Under the pieces are notes generated by a model. That model did not search any database, had not been told where the DNA came from, and was given only the letters and a program-made list of their open reading frames with translations. The position numbers and the translations under genes are program-made. Shown here piece by piece: positions 1-4,948 of a stretch of DNA of 5,409 nt (position 1 is the stretch's first letter; every line of letters starts with the position of its first letter). The DNA is from Tannerella sp. Its GTDB lineage: Bacteria > Bacteroidota > Bacteroidia > Bacteroidales > Tannerellaceae. Where the stretch lies: positions 1 to 5,409 of the forward strand of contig JAITBC010000204.1 in NCBI GenBank assembly GCA_031283785.1, read 5' to 3'.

Positions 1-1158
1 CGGGAACGTACCGAATATAGTCGATTCGGGATGAATAACCAACGTTTTATTATCAAACAGGTTGGTCGCCCGACGTATAATTTTCAGCGTATCCATAAAC
101 TTATAACAGGCCTCTTTCGAACTCAGATTGACGGTGAACATCGCTCCGGGATTGCCGAAAAACAGGCTGTCGGATATGGATTTATAAGGAGAAGCGTTCA
201 ATTTCGGATAATTTACTTTCACCACTTTAGGGTGGTCGTAGAGATACTGTGCCAGGCGGTAAGCCGTGCCGGACATCCGTTCGTAACGCAGTTGCAGCGA
301 TTCCATGCCCAATGATTGCAGATAAGCCGTATCGGGACTCATATAAGCCCCTATGTTACGCACTGTTTCGGCACGCAGTTTAAACATAAACCTCGACATG
401 CCTTTAGGTTTGGGCAATAACCCCAGTTTTTTGTTTGCTTTCCAATCGTAAACGCCATAATCAATGATTGCTCCGCCTATACTCGTCGCACCGCCTGATA
501 TGTATTTTGTCGTAGAAACGACCTCGACATCTGCGCCGACCTTCTTCGCATCGAAACCGCACCAGGGGATAACCGTCGAATCAATAATCATCGGGACGTT
601 CCGCTCTTTAAGTATTTTTGATATTTCGGGGAAGTTTGCCACTTCCATATGCGGATTTGTTATGATCTCAGCGAAGAAAGCGCAGGTATCCTCATCTATG
701 GCGGATTTGACCGCTTCCAGGTCATTAATATCTACAAAACGTACTTCTACGCCAAAAAATGACAGGGTGGATTTCAGAAATGAAAACGTATTTCCAAACA
801 AATGGGGCGACGACACGATATTACTGCCGGCAGAGGCAATGCATAAAAACGTATTCGATATGGCTGCCATTCCCGAAGCTAATGCCACAACACGTTCAGC
901 TCCTGACGCCCGTTTTATCTTCTCCTCAAAATTTGCGACTGTCGGATTCGAAATACGCGAATACGTATGCAAATCCGTCCGGTGTTGAAACGCGGCAGCT
1001 ATCGTTTGCGAATCTTCAAATTCAAAAGCCGCATTCCGGTATACAGGCATATTGATAGCGCCATGTGCGTCGGCTTTTGCATATTCGGCAGTAATAATTT
1101 TTGTCTGAAAAGAGGATGCGGTACACTCGCCCTCATTGTTTTCCGATAAATTTTTCAT
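1..1158 (-). CDS. metY: O-acetylhomoserine sulfhydrylase-like PLP enzyme, 3' end missing
   Basis: A Cys/Met-metabolism PLP-dependent enzyme, probably making homocysteine from O-acetyl- (or O-succinyl-) homoserine and sulfide in the cytoplasm. The reading frame is open for 386 codons from ATG at 1158 to the window edge, so roughly 20-50 C-terminal residues are missing. Family landmarks are visible: TYSRISNPT at 65-73 (Tyr/Arg phosphate-binding region), ASGMAA at 94-99 (cofactor loop), IDSTVIPW at 192-199 with Asp193 facing the pyridine nitrogen, and STTKYISGGATSIGG from 215 with Lys218 as the PLP Schiff-base lysine. IHPEST at 375-380 matches the late substrate-binding region. The start is preceded by an A-rich AGAAGAAGAAAACA stretch, and hemL ends 44 bp upstream, so co-transcription is likely. 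The context (sulfate reduction genes) favours sulfide incorporation. MetZ, cystathionine gamma-synthase or methionine gamma-lyase are alternatives in the same fold; the family is certain but the exact substrate is not. Confidence 0.85.
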   Translation of the reverse strand, partial: MKNLSENNEGECTASSFQTKIITAEYAKADAHGAINMPVYRNAAFEFEDSQTIAAAFQHRTDLHTYSRISNPTVANFEEKIKRASGAERVVALASGMAAISNTFLCIASAGSNIVSSPHLFGNTFSFLKSTLSFFGVEVRFVDINDLEAVKSAIDEDTCAFFAEIITNPHMEVANFPEISKILKERNVPMIIDSTVIPWCGFDAKKVGADVEVVSTTKYISGGATSIGGAIIDYGVYDWKANKKLGLLPKPKGMSRFMFKLRAETVRNIGAYMSPDTAYLQSLGMESLQLRYERMSGTAYRLAQYLYDHPKVVKVNYPKLNASPYKSISDSLFFGNPGAMFTVNLSSKEACYKFMDTLKIIRRATNLFDNKTLVIHPESTIFGTFP

Positions 1159-1202
1159 TGTTTTCTTCTTCTTTTTATTATTGTCTTACTGTTATTATCC
1201 TG

Positions 1203-2477
1203 TTATTCCCGAAATCCGCCCACTGCTTCGGCAAACCTGTCAAGTTCTTTCCGGCTATGGGACACAGATATGAAGTTCGCCTCAAACTGCGACGGCGATA
1301 TATAAAAACCGTTGGACAGCATATACCTGAAAAAGCGGGCAAACCGTTGCCGGTCGCTCTTTTTGGCGTCTTCGAACGAATGCACCACCTTATCGGGAGT
1401 AAAAAACAGGGTAAACATATTCCCGATATAATTCAGGGTAATATCTTTACCGGAGATGCTTCGTTTCAGTTTTTCGACAAACATTTCCGATTTGCCGTTT
1501 AATTCCGTATAAAAGCCGTCTGCCGACAATTGATTTAATGTAGCTATTCCGGCGCTCATGGCAACCGGGTTTCCGGAGAGCGTTCCCGCCTGATAGACCG
1601 GCCCGTCGGGCGCCAGCAGCGACATGATGTCCGCACGTCCGCCAAAAGCAGCAGCCGGGAAACCTCCTCCTGCAATTTTACCGACAGTCGTAAGGTCGGG
1701 GGTTATGCCGAATATCTTCTGAGCGCCGCCTGTCGACAGTCGGAATCCGGTGATCACTTCATCGAAAATAAGCAAAGCTCCGTTTCGTACGGTTATCTCC
1801 CGCAGATATTGCAGAAAATCATCCTGGGGCAGGACTACTCCCATGTTTGCCGGCACCGGTTCGACAATGACGGCGGCTATATCCCGGCTTCTTTCTTCGA
1901 ACATACGTCGCACGGCATCCTTATCGTTGAAAGGAACACTGACAGTATGAGCGACGAAACCGTCCGGCACGCCGGCAGACGATGAATTTACGAGATCAGC
2001 AACCCCCGAACCTGCGGAAACAAGTAAATGGTCGGCATGTCCATGATAGCATCCGTCAAATTTGACAACAGTATTACGTCCTGTATACCCGCGGGCAAGC
2101 CTCACGGCCGACATGACGGCTTCCGTACCGGAATTGACGAACCTCGTCTTTTCCATCGAGGGGACGTACTGATTGACTAACCGTGCCAGCTCTGTTTCCT
2201 GCAACGACGGTATGCCGTAACTTGTCCCTTTGGCGATAGCGTCCTTTACCGCCTTATTTACCGGCGCTGCTCCGTGGCCAAGTATAAAAACGCCCCATGA
2301 CAAACAAAAGTCGGTAAAATGATTACCGTCAATATCCGTCAAGCGGCAACCTTTCGCCTTTTGAATAAACAAAGGCGTCTCCCCGACGTTCCTTAATGCT
2401 CTTACCGGACTGTTTACCCCTCCCGGAATATAGCGTAAAGCTTCACAATACGCTTTTTGCGATTTTTCTCTGTTCAT
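1203..2477 (-). CDS. hemL: Glutamate-1-semialdehyde 2,1-aminomutase
   Basis: Converts glutamate-1-semialdehyde to 5-aminolevulinate, the second step of the C5 tetrapyrrole route, using PLP/PMP. The 424-residue product has the normal length for the family and appears complete. Visible signatures are IPGGVNSPVRAL at 17-28, FVNSGTEAVMSAVRLAR at 113-129, CYHGHAD at 143-149, FDEVITGFR at 238-246 (Asp239 at the pyridine nitrogen), TVGKIAGGGFPAAAFGG at 264-280 with Lys267 as Schiff-base lysine, and TLSGNPVAM at 299-307. These set it apart from general class-III aminotransferases. Its ATG overlaps the hemA stop as ATGA, giving a 4-bp overlap that implies translational coupling. This suits the known direct hand-over of the unstable semialdehyde from glutamyl-tRNA reductase to the aminomutase. 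The gene next downstream in transcription is the metY-like gene. In this setting its product most likely feeds siroheme, though cobalamin or heme cannot be excluded. Confidence 0.96.
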   Translation of the reverse strand: MNREKSQKAYCEALRYIPGGVNSPVRALRNVGETPLFIQKAKGCRLTDIDGNHFTDFCLSWGVFILGHGAAPVNKAVKDAIAKGTSYGIPSLQETELARLVNQYVPSMEKTRFVNSGTEAVMSAVRLARGYTGRNTVVKFDGCYHGHADHLLVSAGSGVADLVNSSSAGVPDGFVAHTVSVPFNDKDAVRRMFEERSRDIAAVIVEPVPANMGVVLPQDDFLQYLREITVRNGALLIFDEVITGFRLSTGGAQKIFGITPDLTTVGKIAGGGFPAAAFGGRADIMSLLAPDGPVYQAGTLSGNPVAMSAGIATLNQLSADGFYTELNGKSEMFVEKLKRSISGKDITLNYIGNMFTLFFTPDKVVHSFEDAKKSDRQRFARFFRYMLSNGFYISPSQFEANFISVSHSRKELDRFAEAVGGFRE

Positions 2478-3367
2478 CGATTCATCATTTTTTCAGCGAA
2501 CGATTGCCACCGGTAATATTTGGCGACCTCTTCGTCTATGATCTGTTCTGCCTTGTTAATCTCACAAAGCCTCAAAGATATGTTTTTTTTTGCAAAACTT
2601 TCCACATCTTCCAGATTAAATAATTTTACATGACCGAACATCCCCACTTTTTCACTCACATCCCGGGGGAAAGCCAAGTCGAAAATCATCATATCCTTAT
2701 CTTCGGGAATATCTTCCGGGTGAATTATCAGGTGCGGCGCCGACGTAGCGCAGATGAGGATATCGGTAAACTGCAACATGGAACGTTTATTATCCAGGCT
2801 TATTGCAGTTCCGTTGTACAGGGAAGCTAAAACCTGTGCTTTCTCCACATTCCGGTTAGAAAGAAATATATTGGTAGCGCCGCGCGATGCCAGAAATTTC
2901 AATATATCTTCCGTCAGTTTATTAACGCCTATTATCGCGATGATTTTTTTCTTAAGGTCTATTTTTTCCTGTTTCAGAATCTCCACCGTCACCTGACTGT
3001 GAGATACGGCGCCTTCGGCTATTTTCGTCTCCGTACGCACCCGTTTTCCGGTATGCATCGCCGTCTGGAAGAGGCGATGCAGGGATGACGACAGCTGATA
3101 TTTCGCGCATGACAGGAGATAAGCCTGCTTCAACTGCCCCTGTATCGCCCGTTCGCCTACAAGTGAAGATTCCAGACCGGAAGCAACTCTGTAGAGATGG
3201 CGTACCACCTCTTCCGGAACGTATCCTTCACCCCAATACATTTCTACCCTGTTACACGTAGACAGTAAAACATGGGCAGGCATCCTGTCCATTTCAAAAT
3301 CTTTCAAAAGCGCCTCACGCTCTTTCAGATTATATTCCGCATTATTAATTAATTTATAGCGTATCAT
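2474..3367 (-). CDS. hemA: Glutamyl-tRNA reductase, compact form lacking the dimerisation domain
   Basis: Reduces glutamyl-tRNA(Glu) to glutamate-1-semialdehyde with NADPH, the first step of the C5 pathway. Recognisable parts are LLSTCNRVEMY (34-44) with the catalytic Cys38; HLYRVASGLESSLVGE (57-72), whose His57 matches the conserved catalytic-domain histidine; GQLKQAY (77-83); RVRTETKI (109-116); SNRNVEKA (170-177); and DLAFPRDV (230-237), matching the usual D-IAVPRDV. The protein is only 297 residues against about 400-420 usually. It ends in the helix after EEVAKYYRW and has no C-terminal dimerisation domain. The Cys-to-His distance is 19 residues, versus 49 in the E. coli enzyme as I recall its sequence. 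The usual GxGxxG nucleotide loop reads GVNKLT (147-152). The start ATG at 3367 is the only ATG after the in-frame TAA at 3392-3394. It overlaps hemL by 4 bp and follows sirC by 113 bp. The function call is firm by motifs; whether it is fully active is open. Confidence 0.92.
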   Translation of the reverse strand: MIRYKLINNAEYNLKEREALLKDFEMDRMPAHVLLSTCNRVEMYWGEGYVPEEVVRHLYRVASGLESSLVGERAIQGQLKQAYLLSCAKYQLSSSLHRLFQTAMHTGKRVRTETKIAEGAVSHSQVTVEILKQEKIDLKKKIIAIIGVNKLTEDILKFLASRGATNIFLSNRNVEKAQVLASLYNGTAISLDNKRSMLQFTDILICATSAPHLIIHPEDIPEDKDMMIFDLAFPRDVSEKVGMFGHVKLFNLEDVESFAKKNISLRLCEINKAEQIIDEEVAKYYRWQSFAEKMMNR

Positions 3368-3417
3368 CGTATTATAAAAAATAACGTCATCTTATGTTCG
3401 CCCTCCTCCATGATCAT
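3364..3417 (-). CDS. Possible 17-residue leader ORF coupled to hemA
   Basis: A mini-ORF reads MIMEEGEHKMTLFFIIR and its TGA (3364-3366) overlaps the hemA ATG as ATGA, the same junction type as hemA/hemL. An internal ATG at 3390 (peptide MTLFFIIR) lies 10 nt after GGAGGAGGG (3402-3410), a strong Shine-Dalgarno-like sequence that is otherwise too far (about 34 nt) from the hemA start. This could be a leader peptide that brings ribosomes to hemA. Against it: Bacteroidota rarely rely on Shine-Dalgarno pairing, and an ORF this short is easily random. No homologue is recognised. Confidence 0.2.
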   Translation of the reverse strand: MIMEEGEHKMTLFFIIR

Positions 3418-3484
3418 CCTGTAAAGAGATTATATCGGGACGGCATTTATTCCGGCGGAAAGTCACACAGACCTTGCACATCAT
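3392..3484 (-). CDS. Possible 30-residue small ORF between sirC and hemA
   Basis: The ATG at 3484 overlaps the sirC stop codon as ATGA, so a terminating ribosome could restart here. The frame stays open for 30 codons to TAA at 3392-3394, filling most of the sirC-hemA gap, and lies in the hemA frame 24 nt before its ATG. The peptide begins MMCKVCVTFRRNKCRPD (a CxxC pair plus a third Cys, basic) and ends with a Gly-rich stretch, DDHGGGRT. I recognise no family. It may be a genuine small protein, a remnant of the lost sirC C-terminus, or chance; the start-stop overlap is the main support. Confidence 0.25.
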   Translation of the reverse strand: MMCKVCVTFRRNKCRPDIISLQDDHGGGRT

Positions 3485-3957
3485 TCTGTGAAAATAATAT
3501 CCCTGCTGTTACGGATCAAGTCGCATATCCTGTCACGGATTGCGATCGACTGACGGACATTCCGGGCGTTCGACGAGACGGCAATCGTTATATTCCCGTT
3601 TTTATAGATCGCCGGCGATATAAAATCGCACAATTCGGGATTGTCGCACACACTTGCCGGCAGGCCTAACGTTTCGGCATCGTTTTTTATCCTTACGTTC
3701 AGCGCCTCGTTTTCAGTACAGATATAGACAAGAAAAATGCCTTCGAGGTCTTTCTTTTCATATTCCTTTTTCACAAGCGTAAAAGGTAAATCATCAAAGC
3801 CTTCCTGAAATTCGGGCGAGATAACAGTGACGTTATCCGTGAACCTGCTTAATATCGTAGCTTTATGATAGCCGACCTTTCCCCCGCCTATAATCAAAAT
3901 TTTTTTATTCGTTATATTGACGGATACCGGCAAAAACATCAATTCTTCTTTTTCCAT
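3481..3957 (-). CDS. sirC: Precorrin-2 dehydrogenase (siroheme synthase N-domain type), short form
   Basis: Oxidises precorrin-2 to sirohydrochlorin with NAD+, and in some family members also inserts Fe2+ to give siroheme, the cofactor of sulfite reductase. The N-terminus carries the Rossmann start ITNKKILIIGGGKVGYHKA (15-33) with GGGKVG as dinucleotide loop. SVCDNPELCDFISPAI (102-117) contains Asp105, which lines up by pattern with the catalytic Asp104 of E. coli CysG. AVSSNARNVRQSIAIRDRI (126-144) matches the segment at the dimer interface. The protein stops at 158 residues, while this module is usually about 200-215, so the C-terminal helical dimerisation region is absent. ATG at 3957 gives MEKEELMFLP; the second Met (ATG at 3939) would give MFLPVSV, which resembles the usual N-terminus, so the start is not settled. 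It follows cysH by 166 bp and precedes hemA. Dehydrogenase activity is the confident call; chelatase activity is not. Confidence 0.92.
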   Translation of the reverse strand: MEKEELMFLPVSVNITNKKILIIGGGKVGYHKATILSRFTDNVTVISPEFQEGFDDLPFTLVKKEYEKKDLEGIFLVYICTENEALNVRIKNDAETLGLPASVCDNPELCDFISPAIYKNGNITIAVSSNARNVRQSIAIRDRICDLIRNSRDIIFTE

Positions 3958-4025
3958 ACATATTATTTATTTCTAACTATCTATCGAGATAATGCAGCAC
4001 GTTTTCGGCTGTGTAAAATATCCTC

Positions 4026-4138
4026 GCTCTCCGACCGTTCACTGTCATATGCGACTTAATTTCTGCAAAAGGACGGGCTGCATGTTTCGGCGGCTCTCCG
4101 GCTCGCACATTCAAACATGCGACTTACCTTCTGTGCAA
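4026..4138. repeat. Degenerate direct duplication covering the cysH 3' end
   Basis: Two related segments lie 67-68 bp apart: 4093-4138, including the last cysH codons, and 4026-4068, in the cysH-sirC gap. On the + strand they share GCTCTCCG exactly (4093-4100 and 4026-4033), ATGCGACTTA exactly (4117-4126 and 4049-4058), then CCTTCTGTGCAA versus ATTTCTGCAA. The order and spacing of shared blocks suggest an old tandem duplication rather than chance. The gap otherwise holds no gene; near 3978-3991 there is a weak 5-bp hairpin (TATCT/AGATA) upstream of sirC. Confidence 0.5.
4103..4122 (-). other. Possible RNA hairpin directly after the cysH stop
   Basis: On the transcribed (minus) strand TCGCATGT and ATGTGCGA flank the loop TTGA, forming an 8-bp stem with two G-U pairs, starting one base after the cysH TAA. 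The + strand version would have two mismatches, so the pairing suits the cysH-sense RNA. No T-run follows, so it is not a standard intrinsic terminator. It could protect the 3' end or tune expression between cysH and sirC. Confidence 0.4.
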
Positions 4139-4825
4139 TCCACATTCCTTATATTCCGGATTTTCCCACCACCAACGCCCAGCCCTGATATCTTCGCCGG
4201 GTTTCACAGCCCGCGTACACGGACAGCAACCGATACTCGGAAAACCTCTATCATGGAGAATATTGTATGGTACGCGGTTCGTTTTGATATATTTCCACAC
4301 TTCCTGTTCGCTGCAATACGCAAGCGGATTTATCTTTACCAGCTCATTCGTTTCATCCCATTCTACGACCTGTACACCCGTACGCGTAACGGACTGTTCC
4401 TGTCGAAGCCCGCAAATCCAGACGTCAAGTGTCGACAGAGCACGCGTCAACGGCTCTATTTTACGTATCCGGCAACATTCCTTACGCTTTTCCATACTTT
4501 CGTAGAACGCGTTTATCCCGTTCGCCCGTACATAACGTTCGACAGGTCTGTTTTCCGGAAAATAAATTTCCATTCTGATACCGTAATTCATATTCGTTTT
4601 ATCAATCAAAGAATAGGTTTCCGGGAAAAGACGTCCGGTATCAATTGTGAATATACGGGCAGAACGGTCTGTTTTCAGCATCATATCGGTTAACATCTGG
4701 TCTTCAAGTCCCAAACTTGAAGCCAATGCAATTCGATTCCCATATGCATGAAGGAAATAATCCAGTATCTCCTCCGGTTTTTTCCCTCCGAACATTTCAT
4801 TCAGTCGGTCTATTTCTGTTTTCAT
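4124..4825 (-). CDS. cysH: Phosphoadenylyl-/adenylyl-sulfate reductase, 4Fe-4S type
   Basis: Reduces APS (or PAPS) to sulfite with thioredoxin or glutathione as electron donor, in the cytoplasm. The 233-residue product is full length. Signatures in order: IALASSLGLEDQMLTDMM (32-49, the substrate-binding P-loop-like start), RIFTIDTGRLFPETY (57-71), the Cys pair ECC at 116-118, WICGLRQEQSVTR (136-148), GCCPCTR (199-205) and the C-terminal KECGLH (226-231) with Cys228 as the catalytic cysteine. The CC plus CxxC arrangement (117, 118, 200, 203) is the cluster-binding set of the APS-using branch; the E. coli-type PAPS enzyme lacks it. APS is therefore the likelier substrate, although some cluster-bearing enzymes accept both. 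The stop TAA lies at 4124-4126. The ATG at 4825 sits 14 bp from a 7-bp tandem repeat, in an A/T-rich leader without a Shine-Dalgarno sequence. cysN precedes it and sirC follows. Confidence 0.95.
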   Translation of the reverse strand: MKTEIDRLNEMFGGKKPEEILDYFLHAYGNRIALASSLGLEDQMLTDMMLKTDRSARIFTIDTGRLFPETYSLIDKTNMNYGIRMEIYFPENRPVERYVRANGINAFYESMEKRKECCRIRKIEPLTRALSTLDVWICGLRQEQSVTRTGVQVVEWDETNELVKINPLAYCSEQEVWKYIKTNRVPYNILHDRGFPSIGCCPCTRAVKPGEDIRAGRWWWENPEYKECGLHRR

Positions 4826-4839
4826 AAAAACACTTAAGA

Positions 4840-4870
4840 ATTGATAATTGATAATTGATAATTGATAATT
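4840..4870. repeat. Heptanucleotide tandem repeat upstream of cysH
   Basis: Four perfect copies of ATTGATA (TATCAAT in the transcribed sense) plus a partial ATT fill 31 bp between cysN and cysH. The array ends 14 bp before the cysH start. It is followed by an A-run on the + strand (4873-4879). Such a microsatellite can change copy number by slippage and so alter promoter or leader spacing. No Bacteroidota-type promoter (TTTG / TAnnTTTG) could be placed around it. Confidence 0.9.
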
Positions 4871-4899
4871 AGAAAAAAATGCTAATCATTGCCATCCTT

Positions 4900-4939
4900 A
4901 CTGCGGCTCATCGAGTTTTGACTGCGGCTCATCGAGTTT
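4900..4939. repeat. 21-bp direct repeat behind the cysN stop
   Basis: ACTGCGGCTCATCGAGTTT occurs twice without a mismatch, at 4900-4918 and 4921-4939, with a period of 21 bp. A decayed third copy (GGCT...TCGAG at 4947-4958) extends into the last cysN codons and includes its TAG stop. Read in the cysN frame the units encode KLDEPQS and KLDEPQ, ending at TAA (4898-4900). The array is thus frame-neutral and continuous with cysN apart from the TAG. Confidence 0.9.
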
Positions 4940-4948
4940 CGGCGTAGG

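Noticed and set aside
464..988. 174-codon open frame on the + strand opposite the metY-like gene
   Set aside because: The minus-strand frame carries an unmistakable PLP-enzyme sequence through this whole region; the + frame shows no recognisable motif.
3365..3440. Sigma-70-like TATAAT boxes upstream of hemA (near 3427-3432 and 3371-3376)
   Set aside because: Neither has a -35 partner at proper spacing, one practically touches the start codon, and the primary sigma factor of Bacteroidota uses a different consensus.
3394..3669. 91-codon + strand frame across the sirC-hemA gap and the sirC 3' end
   Set aside because: Most of it is antisense to sirC, and the composition looks like a shadow translation. 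The gap itself is better considered on the transcribed strand.
3958..4123. Cobalamin or other riboswitch before sirC
   Set aside because: No B12-box-like or SAM-riboswitch-like conserved core was found; the region is explained by a short hairpin and a decayed duplication.
3992..4693. Long open frame (233 codons) on the + strand opposite cysH
   Set aside because: It lies antisense to a clearly recognisable CysH with all catalytic motifs, has no family-like sequence, and is explained by the codon use of the true gene.
4871..4894. Terminator between cysN and cysH (AATG...CATT followed by T7 on the minus strand)
   Set aside because: The stem is only 4 bp and A/T-rich, too weak for an intrinsic terminator despite the T-run.
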